From assembly GCA_964019135.1 (NCBI GenBank), contig OZ025253.1, forward strand, positions 39,854,548-39,918,547: a stretch of 64,000 nt of DNA, written 5' to 3'. The notes under the pieces are model-generated. The model did no database searches and had not been told where the DNA came from. It was given only the letters and a program-made list of their open reading frames with translations. Shown piece by piece: positions 25,701-56,536 of the stretch. The translations under genes and the position numbers were made by a program. Source of the DNA: Arenicola marina (taxonomy: Eukaryota > Annelida > Polychaeta > Arenicolidae). Every line of letters begins with the position of its first letter. Positions within the stretch are counted from its first letter, which is position 1.

Positions 25701-27404
25701 TTTTGGTGATTGTTGCTATGGAAACGAGGAAGTGGATTAACGCAGTACTAGGCTCAGGCTCGTGTGGGAGAAATGAATCCCGCTGTTTTGATGAATGATG
25801 TTGGGAACTAGGGCATGTCATCAGGAGAGTGTTTCCTCGTTAACCGCTCTAAAGTTTGCTGGTCATCGTGTGACACATCTGGGTCGAGGTTTCAAGCTTA
25901 TACACCAGCCATGTTGACAAACGTAGACTACAGTACACATTTAAGCGCAATCGGCAGATGGTTACTTTGCTTCGTGATTTTTTTAAATAGTCAATACAGG
26001 ATTTTTTTCTCTATAATTACATCAATATTATCATGGTGCTGACATTCTGGCTTTAAATAAAATAAGACAGAATTAATCTATTTTGAGTATATAGGCCTAG
26101 TACCGGGTGGAATTGAAATTCAGATAATTATGTGGTCTCTTTTTGGTCTGGTCCGTCACGTTCGTTTGTTTCCTCGGATGTTTTGGCTAATAGCCTAAGA
26201 GAGGTTCCCTTATAAGTTGCAAATGTAGAAATCCAGGTTCTCAGGCATCGGATGTCTTTAGGATTCTGAGGTTGTTTGAAGGGTTGGGTAAAAAGAAGAC
26301 TGATACCTGCTCTAGGCGGGTATACGTGCGTGTAACTGTGTTTGTCAATGGACAGATTGCAGTGATGAGGTCGAAGGCCAGGGGTTTGCCACCTCCATAA
26401 TTTCCGTGTAACGTTACTGACTGATATATATGAACTTGGAACAACCGTTTATGATTATTAGCCAATTCATATAATTATACTTGGTGACCGTCACGATGAA
26501 TTATGTTCCTTTTGTCATTTTATGTGTATTTCAAGAGGCAGTAATAAAATATAGCTATGAAACCCAGTGACATGGTGTAACGCGTCTTTAATTCTTAAAG
26601 CTACACAGCAATTTTCATCTCTATAATGACTTTCAAACTATTTTTTTCAAAAATTAGCTTGTCTGATATTGATAGTGTTTTTTTTAAGAAATATATGCGT
26701 CATCACATTAATCTTCGAGGGAACATTGCCAAACCAAATGTACCAGATGACGTTGTAGACAAGAAAGCTACCGACAATGCACTGGGTCCAGAAAATCGAG
26801 GTTATTAATTTCTAAACAAATATTTCTGTTCTTCAATCTATATTTGGGGACTGTACCGTAACACACCCTCTCCAATTAGAACCTTTGAGAAGTTTGTCGG
26901 GGAGCAATAATAATCGTTTATCTAACACTTTTACCATTACAACACCTGGAAACTTTAAATAATAGGGTCACCTGATTTTCAGTAACGTATTTATAAGACT
27001 TTCGGTTCTGACGAGCACAGCACCGACGAATCCATATACTCATTAACATCGTATGTGATACCGCGAATATCTTCATTAAGTTGGTTATCTTGACCAATAG
27101 CGTTCATCAATTTGTGGAGAAGAGTGCGCAGACTCCCATTCAGTTCATCAAGCAACTTACTACGTAATTTTGATTCCACACACGTACGTTGTGCGATTGA
27201 AATGTTAACAATCATTCTTGCCAAATTCGCAAATAAATCGAAACACGAACGATCGAATAGCTGCTATTTTAATATTCCATATATTTGCATATTCAGTATA
27301 TGTAAAGACCTTTATAGCTGAATTACTTCATTAATGAATGTCTGAAGCATGTTGAAAGTCTGATACCGCCGAACCCACAAACATCTTAGTTCCAAAGTTT
27401 CCTC

Positions 27405-27520
27405 TGCCGTGTTTGTGCAAGCAGCTTACATATTCTATTATCCCCGTGTTTGTGCAAGCAGCTTACTCTAGCTATTATCCTCGTGTTTGTGCAAGCAGCT
27501 TACATATTCTGTTATCCCCG
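27405..27520. repeat. ~38-bp tandem repeat, three copies
   Basis: CGTGTTTGTGCAAGCAGCTT occurs three times with spacings of about 37-38 bp, separated by AT-rich spacer. Confidence 0.8.
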
Positions 27521-28187
27521 GTTTAGAACTATTAGGTTTTAAACACTTAACTGAAAGGTTGGAAGCCCTCGGTTGCAATATATAGTTTGTAAATTGTGCA
27601 GGACTCGGATCTCATCTTGGTCATATTAACATTTTACAGTGGATTAACGATTTGTGTTGTACTTCCAAGGTTATAATTACTGTATAATTCTCGTCGACGC
27701 AACAATGAAATGTTTTCGAGCGACCTTGGTTTCATATACACGGGATAAATCATGCAAAGAAACATTCCTAGACAATGAATAGACCATTTCCTACGAGCAT
27801 GCGCAGTGCCGCCTAAGGCGTCGGTTATGGGTCTGGATTAGAGGAACACGCGCCGCACAGCCTTGCGTCGTAGGAGCCCTCAAAACTTCTCCGTACTAAA
27901 ATTATTCGATTCGCAGGACAACCAGTCTTTTGGCTCGTAAAAAACAGATCAGGATGAAGCCAAATGATCAGAGAATGTAATATATATTCTTTGGTCTTTT
28001 GATCCAACGAAATGAAGGAGTTATCAGCATCATACAGTGTGCGGCCTTGAAGACAATAAGTCTTATGCCTGGAAGTAAGTCCCTGTAATTTCCATTTCCT
28101 TCCTTAAATTATTCATGCAAACACCATTCCATTTTCAATGGAACAAGCACAATAAGAAAGATAACATCATACAATGCAGAGCACAAC

Positions 28188-28193
28188 TTTATT
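28188..28193 (-). terminator. Possible distal poly(A) signal of WDR33
   Basis: TTTATT on the plus strand is AATAAA on the minus strand. It would give a 3' UTR of about 1.5 kb. The proximal signal at 29477-29482 is the simpler choice. Confidence 0.3.
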
Positions 28194-29476
28194 TGCGCAT
28201 TGATTTATACAAAACAAATATACAAGTTGCCAAGTGCATAATGTGACGGCACAGGCCTCGGGTCACTGAATGGTAGTTACTGTCGCACGCAACACTCCAT
28301 AGCCTTGAAGTCATCCGACAAAACACACTTGGGAAATATTTCTTACAATTTACTTTATATAGTATATATATATATATAGGACCTTGTTATCGTTATCTGA
28401 TCTGATGAGAGGCATGCGTCCCCCTATCTACCTTCTTTTAAAACCAAGGCAGCAGCGATGCCAAAACATTTTAGAAAATATATTGTATTAATGAAAAACG
28501 GGCCTAAAATACACTTCACAGGTACCAATTATTACTTGAATGGGCAGCTTTAATTCCCTGTGGTTAAAACAGAAGGGAGTGTGGCTATTCAGACTGAGGC
28601 TTGTGGAACAAGATATAATCTAGTGATGACGGTTAGCAGATTGAGATCTCAACCGGTCACACAAGAAACAGCGTTACCGTAAAATATACACATGCGAACA
28701 GAGAACAGGAAACACATCCTACCCCATTCCTAACCCCTACACCTGTCAGACTGTATACTATCTATATTACCCCCCCCCCCCCCCCCGCTTTAACCTGATT
28801 ATACATATTCATAGATCTTTTGCGTGGAATGGGTTTTGTTTCTGCAATCGAAGTGCTAACCGTCACGGTTCGAACAAAGTTGAATGGGGTCAAGATCGAT
28901 CACCGTTGGCGTTAGTTGAAATCTTAGGGTCAAGGTCGGTTGCGATTTTCCCTACTAGAATCAAGGTGAACTTGAATTAAAAAATTTGGGATCAAGGTCG
29001 ATCGCGTTTTCATTGCTGAGGTCAAAGGTTGCCTCGGAGTAGCCGTTGCTAGAGTTCAAACATCGTGGCAACCATATGGGATCCATAGTGTGGAGAGCTC
29101 AAAGGGTAGACAAGTCTGCAACTGTCGCTTGCATCAGGTAATCGCATGGACATTATATCAGGATTTTCCGACACTGCAATGGAAACGGTTCTTGCTCCAA
29201 ATCTTTAACCTAGGGACAACTTAGGGGAAACAGATTTTCTGCTTTCCGTGTTGGGTGCGTAGTCAATGTGGGTGGTTGTGCTGGAGTTGGGATGGGGGGG
29301 GGGGGGTTGTTTAATCATCCTACTACAACTGGCCTCAACAATGACGACACTGACAGGATTGAAAGCGAGACACTTTTATGCAGGAAGGTCTCGCCATAAC
29401 ATCCTTAACTAAACATCTTCCAGCCAGTTGTCTCCCATTTAGGATAAAAGCAACGGAAAACTAAAGTTACTTCAGA

Positions 29477-29482
29477 TTTATT
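29477..29482 (-). terminator. Proximal poly(A) signal of WDR33
   Basis: AATAAA on the minus strand, 190 nt after the WDR33 stop codon. Cleavage would fall near 29455-29465. The encoded protein is itself the subunit that contacts this hexamer in other animals. Confidence 0.6.
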
Positions 29483-29553
29483 TCACATCACAATTTCCAT
29501 GGTCGCTAGGTCCTAGAAGACAGCGGGTCGGGGGTAGTGGACGCTATGGATGC

Positions 29554-29606
29554 ATGACGTCACTGTCCCATCACTGTGACGTCACTGACCTCCTAGTGTG
29601 ACGTCA
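29554..29606. promoter_or_regulatory. Three TGACGTCA (CRE) palindromes in WDR33 3' UTR
   Basis: Perfect TGACGTCA at 29554-29561, 29577-29584 and 29599-29606, spaced 23 and 22 bp. This is the consensus CREB/ATF site. The location in a 3' UTR is odd; they might act as an enhancer or antisense promoter, or simply be a small tandem repeat. Confidence 0.5.
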
Positions 29607-29671
29607 TCAACGGGGTATAATAGCCAGACGGAGGGATAGAATGCTGATAGCGGACTAGACGGCGACATGGA

Positions 29672-50461
<20,790 letters not shown>

Positions 50462-51552
50462 CTTGGGACAGTTTGGAGCACTCTTAGTGGTTGTCAGCCT
50501 GTCACCTGCAAAAGAAGAATAGTATTTTGTAAATTCTGTTAATAATAATAATAATAATAATATAATAATAATTAATATTAACCGTTTATTGTGCATTGTA
50601 GGCTCACAGCCTCAAAGTACAAATATATGCAAGTAAACATCAAGTAAATAAGGTTTTGAAACAGTTTTTCCCTTAATTTGAATGCATAGCAGAGAAATAG
50701 CATGATGTTATATAGGGTGGGGGTATCTATTGACACCATCAAAAGAAAAATTCCCAATGTAAGTTCTGCTTCTGATCTGTGATTTCAGGTAGGTATTTTT
50801 TCTGTGACGCTTGATACAAAGGGAAAAAACAGATTAAGTGTATCTCCTCTTCTATAACACTTTCACCATTATTTTTACAATACATACAGTCTTTCTTTCC
50901 TTGGGATTCCTAAGTGTCTGCCTTTCTCTATGTTTAGTGGGTGTGTGGAACATCAAAATTGGGCCAGGAGTTTTCGAAGATAGCTTTCCTTTATAGCAAA
51001 TATATATGGTTCTGTTGTCAAGGATTTTTATATTTTCTATATGTAATTCTGTTAATAGCGAGCGCATATTCAAAGTCCATTTCAAGCATAGGCTTTATGA
51101 CCTTCATTTCGCATAACAGGCCCCATGAGATGTTTTAGAGTTTAGATTATTTTTTAATATTAATCTAGATGTATCCCCTCGGAATATCTGAATTAATAAA
51201 CATATGCTCGCCTATTGAGTCGTTGGGCACTAAGAATTACATGCAGTTTTTATTTCCCAATGACTCGATAGGTGTCACCACTAGTCACAATGTCAAGAAA
51301 AAATGGCGCTGACACCGCAGAAAGAAACGCATGGTGTTTAAAAATCAAGTTTACAGAGTAATCTTGTGTGTAAGACCTTGAATCTCGTCTCCCCAAGCTT
51401 CCATTAAGATTAAAGAAGGGAAAAAATCCATTTTTTGGTGGCTGGCAAGTGAGGGTTTTAGTCAAGGTGGTCAAATAGGTTTTGTGAACAGCGCCCAAGG
51501 CCTATGAATTCAGGCGTTAGTGTCGATCCATCAGACTGTCACGACATTAACA

Positions 51553-51666
51553 TCACAGTTCTCGTCGATCTCCCGGCAGAGGGTGTTACGCTTACGCCAT
51601 AGTCCTAGGAAAAATTGTGATGCGAGGAACGAGCTCCGTCTGCCGGGAGGTCGACGAGAACTGTGA
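51553..51666. mobile_element. Small hairpin element (114 bp)
   Basis: The 28-bp arms TCACAGTTCTCGTCGATCTC... (51553-51580) and their complement (51639-51666) pair with about two mismatches around a 58-bp loop. Part of the loop (GAGGAACGAGCTCCGTCTGC) recurs near 15640. This fits a tiny MITE. Confidence 0.65.
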
Positions 51667-51968
51667 CGTAAGAGCAACATAGCTGCGAGGAGAAGTTGTA
51701 AAAAATTGTTGTTGGAAAGTTTTGCCAGTACGAAAAGTGATCACATTTGTGTGTATTCAATCACTTTGCCGACGGAACTATAAAGGTATAAAGAACAACT
51801 TGACACATCGATAAGGACCGTTTATGTGTGTACTTTTCTGTAATCGCCGCCTGAAGAGTGCAATTTTTTAATCAACGCTAAATTTGAATGTTTACTTCAT
51901 GGCCCTCCGGCCCGCTCCCCGGAGCGGATAAGCCAGGGAGGGGCATGCAACAGGGCTAATTTTCAGGG

Positions 51969-53938
51969 GGTCTCACTTTATAGGGAAAAGACGTGTCTTT
52001 TCACGGAAAGACACTAATCTCGCGAAAAGACAGCCCAAATGCCAATTAAGCCCGATTGGAAGCTGTTGAACCGGCTGATTCGGTTTGTTATGTCTTTACT
52101 GCGGGCAGGAATGAAAAAATGTATTTTTTAATTGGGTTCATATGCATATTTAACAAATATTTCAACCTGGACGCCATTCAGCGATCGATACGGCTGCCGC
52201 CATGTTAGACACTTGCCCGTTGCCTCACTAGATGGCGTGCAGTATCGTATACATGTTTGCGTTATGAAGTCTTTTCGCGAAAAGACGATAATGCGACAAT
52301 CTAATCGTAAATGGGACATGTATCGCCTGAAATGCTTTTTTTTTAATTCATCAAGATTGGGTTGCCATTTTCCATGAAATAAAATGTTAGTATTATTGGG
52401 GTAGGAGACATGCATGCCGCAGTTATGTGATACCAATTAGTTGAGGTAGAAGTCGGCAGAAGGTTTCGGGGCGCTGGTTTCGTGCAGGGCTAATCAGTTA
52501 ACGCCAATTAGTTTGTTACATCGAGTTTACATCTAAGGGCAATTCAGTTCAGCAAAGGCTTCTCATCACTTGGCTTGTTACATGACTGTGTCGAGAGGTG
52601 TGGAGTAAAAGGTAAATGACAAAGGGGTAAAAGTCGGGACTGCTCAAAGGCTGTGTCCGCTCAACAGACGGCCAACTCGTGGTCACCACACCCACTTGGC
52701 GCAAGTGCCCCTAGGCAAGCCCGCTTCTCCAGGGGCACAACGGTAACAATGTTAAAATCCTTCAACGTTAGTAGGGAATCGACTGTAGCTTTTATTATAA
52801 TGCGGGCGCATAAAATAATAGTGCTTACGCATTCTATATACCTTGTTCTATCTTCTGACATCAAGAAAGTGTGTCAACACTAGGTTGTTCCAGTCATATT
52901 TTCGCGAACAAATGTTGGAGCATGCGACTTTTTCCTACCAACCGCCATGCGTATGCAGCGCCACCTGGCGAATCCTGCCACCATTTGAACCATTTGTAGC
53001 CTGGGTCCCAAACTTTGTATCAGTCAATGACCTGTGAAAGAGGGTGCTGCTGTTGTCTTTAAGTTCAAAGTAAGCAACTGACAAGGCCCTCTAGCGGAGA
53101 GTCATATGCTAATGGAGAGGAGGAACCAAGTCGCATTCACAGGTATCGGCATCCGCCAAAAACAAATATGGGGATGGCTGGTCGGGACCAGTTGTATGCT
53201 CCAACATTTCTTCGCGAAACTATTATTGAAACAACCTGGTGTCGACATACTTTTTGGATATCAGATGATAGAATAAGGTATATAGAGTACGTAAACACTA
53301 TGATTGTTCGAGCACACATTATAATTAAAGCTACAGTCGATTCCCTATTAACGTCAAAGGATTTTAACATTGTTACCGTTGTGCCCCTAGAGAAGTGGGC
53401 CTGTCTGGGGGTACTTGCGCCAAGGCACCCACTGGCGGCAAGAAGCCATGCCAGCGCAAACGGAAGCGCTCCGCTAAAACGACGACGACAAGTAAGAAGA
53501 AGGCGTAATATGTGTAATGTATGTGTTGTGATGTGTTAAATAAACTGTACAAATCTACTATGTTAATAATGCTTTAAGGGTCTTTTAGCAGCGATACGTG
53601 TCTCTTTTACGCTGATGTAACTGTCTTTTCACGAAAAGACCTCATAACGCAAACATGTATGTAACATCATCTGTCGCGTTACGCCATCTAGTGAGGCAAT
53701 GGGCAAGTGTCTATCCAATATATGGCGGCAGCCGTACCGATCGCTGAATGGCATCCGTGTTGAAATATTTGTTAAATAAATGAGCCCGATTAAACAATAC
53801 ATATTTGCATTCCTGCACGCAGTAAAGATATTACAACTCGTATCAACCGGTTCAACAGCTTCAAATCGGGCTTAATTGGCATTTGCGCTGTCTTTTCGCG
53901 AAAGACACATCTTTTCGCTATAATTATAAAGTGAGACC
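51969..53938. mobile_element. Nested foldback element, ~2 kb
   Basis: The ends are GGTCTCACTTTATA and its reverse complement. Outer arms of about 330 bp (51969-52300 and about 53600-53938) pair through CAAATGCCAATTAAGCCCGA and CATTCAGCGATCG. Inner arms of roughly 200-280 bp (about 52700-52925 and 53195-53430) pair through TACAGTCGATTCCCTA and ATGCTCCAACATTT. The left side has about 230 extra bases between the arms, probably a later insertion or a deletion on the right. The motif CTTTTCGCGAAAAGAC, itself a palindrome, is repeated in the arms. No transposase gene is present. Confidence 0.88.
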
Positions 53939-54287
53939 GTTTTCAGGCTATCTAAGCTATAACAATATGTCAGGAATTATCAGTGATAACCACAAATAAA
54001 AGACAATGTCACATGCAATAATCAGTTAACTAAATTAAATTGATAATTTGATACAATTTGTTCTGCCAATCAACTTGTCGTTTGACTTTCCATCTTTCGC
54101 GCTTTTTAAGCCTTTTGACGGTTTTTGTGTTGTCAAGTTTCGCATGTCCAAGACTCGAGGGTCTAAATGCAAACGCCAAAAATGACTAAAGCACATAAAA
54201 ACATGTACAAATGACGAAATCGTTGTTATATCTGATACCTGTGTCACCCAAATAACATAAACAAAGAAAGTTCTAACGAATACATAC

Positions 54288-54360
54288 GTCATGAGGTCAA
54301 TATGTAGCAATTTATTGTTGACAACACATGCCATCCAACCGCTTTTCCGCCATCTTAACT
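54288..54360 (-). ncRNA. WDR33: Candidate untranslated first exon of WDR33
   Basis: On the minus strand AAGATGGCGG (54347-54356) is followed about 60 nt later by GAC and GTATGT, a good donor at 54287. The ATG in it opens a frame of only 13 codons, so it would be a leader with a short upstream ORF. Position and the YY1-type motif are the only support. Confidence 0.3.
54347..54356 (-). promoter_or_regulatory. WDR33: YY1-type AAGATGGCGG motif, likely WDR33 promoter
   Basis: AAGATGGCGG on the minus strand is the YY1 motif often found just downstream of start sites of housekeeping genes. It lies 3.9 kb upstream of the WDR33 start codon and 2.1 kb from SSU72. Confidence 0.4.
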
Positions 54361-55582
54361 GTGTTCGGTTTCAGTCGGGTTAGATCGGAATACAGATAGA
54401 TTTTGATAACGATAAGTTCTTACCCTTTCTGGCAAATATTATACATACTTTTTATTTGTATACGATTTGCATAACAGATTTAATGAACTTATAACGATAT
54501 TACGAAAAGTTCTTAAAATCCCTGTTGAAATTCCATGAATCTTGCTTTAACCGAACAATGTTTTTTTTTAACCTAGTACTGTGTGTGGAAACAACTGCGG
54601 TTGGGGCCAGGAGTCAGTTTCTTTCCTCTGATGCACTATTTTTTAGGTTAAGACACGGCTCTAAAAGGGTCGATCGACGGGAAGGGGTGCAGCCAATTAT
54701 TCGGGAGAGGGGGCAAATATATTCTTTTCAATCGGCTTGAATTGCAAAACTCAATTCTCCTGTATGACGTATATTGTTTAGAATAATTAACTGTTGTCAA
54801 TAATGTATGTAACATATTTTATTCGGCACCTCATCCCGGCACGTCCAATAAATTGCATTGTACCATTTGGCTGTGGTCCATTGTGACACCGGGTCCGGGA
54901 TATATAATGCCATTCTGCAATTTAGCTGCGACCGTTATATTTTCGAGAATTTGTTTTTTTATTGTGCTGACAACGATTTAAGTGTGCTATAATATGCATA
55001 TGAGATGGTTTCTCATGCGAGATCGGCACGGTTTACCTCAGCCCAAATCTCCTATCCTATATCCTCGCGGCCTAAAGGCTCGGACAAGCTCTGGGAGACT
55101 GCTGAAATAAACTCTCGCACTCGAACTGACTGCCTGGTACAACATATTCACATCTAACCCCATAGTAGGCCTACCTTTCCAAAGGCGAATGTAGTTGGGG
55201 GGGGGGGTGGGGGGTGTTATGAGTGTTGCACCCCCCCCCCCCCCCCCTTGAGAGCATAAACTGTGGAAATTGTCATTATGTAAAAGCAACCCAGAGGCGG
55301 ATCCAGGGGGGAGGGGGGATGTTTAAGAGAATGTCAAGTGTCATCGAATTTTGTTTCACCCCCCCCCCCCCACCCCCAACTGCCCCCGTTTGTAAAAAAA
55401 AAATCGGTGGACAACCGATCGCGGTCACTTTCTAGCGGAGAGCTAGAATACTGGCATTTTTTTGTTATTAAGGGGTTCCGAAACTGACGACCATATATAG
55501 TCTCCTACACTATACAAGGGATATGAAATTAAGGGTGTTCACATGTGGCTGTGTTTCAACAAACCTTCTCTAAAAAAAAAAT
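54361..55582. other. WDR33-SSU72 intergenic region, left part
   Basis: About 1.2 kb. It carries C/G homopolymers facing each other at 55198-55213 and 55229-55248 (a G-run then a C-run), and another C-run near 55360. Short ORFs here are low-complexity artefacts. Confidence 0.5.
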
Positions 55583-56140
55583 AAAAAGTCAAAGTCATAA
55601 ATGCCGTAGACTCACGTTTCGGCCCATATTTTCCGCGAATTTGGCGCGATCGCTCTAAAAATCACTGACCTGACAAAGCAACCCTGTGCAATTTTAATGA
55701 TACCAAACTTACGTGTGTACTGTGAGCTTATCCTTTTTTAAGACACAAACAATAGTTCTCCATGCTGACACTCCATTGGCAGCAGACACTTTGTGACAAA
55801 TAGACTAAATCACAGACAATGAAAGGCTGTTGCCATGGCGCGCGTGGCTGGTGCAAATATAGCTCAGAGCACGTTCGGCGCCATGGCAACTACGTCATTT
55901 TATGACGTGTGCTTTAGTATCTTTACGAAACTGCGTTTCGTGCCAATGGAACGTCAGCACGGAGAAATATTGTTTGTGTCTTAAAAAGGGATAACCTCGC
56001 AGTACGCACGTAAGTTTGGTATCATTAAAATTGCACAGGGTTGCTTTGTCAGGTCAGTGATTTTTAGAGCGATCGCGCCAAATTCGCGGAAAAATTGGGC
56101 CGAAACGTGAGTCTACGGCATTTATGACTTTGACTTTTTT
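55583..56140. mobile_element. 558-bp near-complete palindrome (foldback MITE)
   Basis: The left arm from AAAAAGTCAAAGTCATAAAT pairs almost base for base with the right arm ending ATTTATGACTTTGACTTTTT. Pairing continues through GATCGCTCTAAAAATCACTG, ACACAAACAATA and CCATTGGCA to an inner GTTGCCATGGCGC/GCGCCATGGCAAC, leaving a loop of under about 40 nt. The centre is near 55861. It ends about 290 bp upstream of the SSU72 start codon. No clear target duplication in the A/T-rich flanks. Confidence 0.92.
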
Positions 56141-56355
56141 ACTGTCGATTTTTTTGTAATAACGGTGTCCCTGTCAGAAAAAAAATCTTCAGTGTCGAAT
56201 ATGGACATGTCCGGGGTCGGAATGTCGGTATCAATTGTCGGATGCCGATTTTTCAAAAACGCCTACGTCGCTTGTGGCAATTTGCCCCTTACAGTTACAG
56301 ACCCTCTGCCCTTGGCGTTATCGGTTATTTACCCTGATTTCGAGCCAGTAATTCC

Positions 56356-56367
56356 ATTTCCGGTTGC
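56356..56367 (-). promoter_or_regulatory. SSU72: ETS-like site in the SSU72 promoter
   Basis: ATTTCCGGTTGC (minus strand GCAACCGGAAAT) lies about 70 bp upstream of the SSU72 ATG. ETS-family sites of this kind are common in housekeeping promoters. The SSU72 promoter must sit between the palindrome's end at 56140 and 56432, unless the palindrome itself is part of it. Confidence 0.35.
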
Positions 56368-56432
56368 AAGTTTCTTTTATTTGCAGGGTGTGTTTTGGCT
56401 TCAGTTTATCTCTGTTTATGTGAATTTCGAAA

Positions 56433-56536
56433 ATGAAAGACGATACAGACGACGAATCTTTGGAAACTGATCTCCAAATTGCTGTGATATGTTCGAGCAA
56501 TCAAAACAGGAGTATGGAGGCGCACAATTTCTTAAG
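56433..56536 (+). CDS. SSU72: SSU72 exon 1
   Basis: 104 nt from ATG to the donor GTGCTC, leaving phase 2. The N-terminus MKDDTDDESLETDLQ is longer and more acidic than in human; the P-loop follows at residues 20-27. Confidence 0.93.

Larger units (their letters stand above)
19751..29454. other. Intergenic region between convergent genes
   Basis: It probably contains the 3' UTR of the plus-strand gene at its left end. It is AT-rich with many short random ORFs and no recognisable protein or RNA gene. Notable pieces are a TA/TG microsatellite near 20.17 kb, a small inverted repeat around 23.45 kb, a 38-bp triplicate near 27.4 kb, and an alternative AATAAA for WDR33 near 28.19 kb (minus strand). 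A 77-codon minus-strand ORF at 26991-27224 has no support beyond being open. Confidence 0.6.
50506..54287 (-). other. WDR33: Probable WDR33 5' UTR intron
   Basis: It is bounded by the exon 1 acceptor at 50505 and a candidate donor (GTATGT) at 54287. It contains ATT/AAT-rich sequence near 50.55 kb, a small hairpin element at 51553-51666 and a foldback element of about 2 kb at 51969-53938. Confidence 0.4.
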
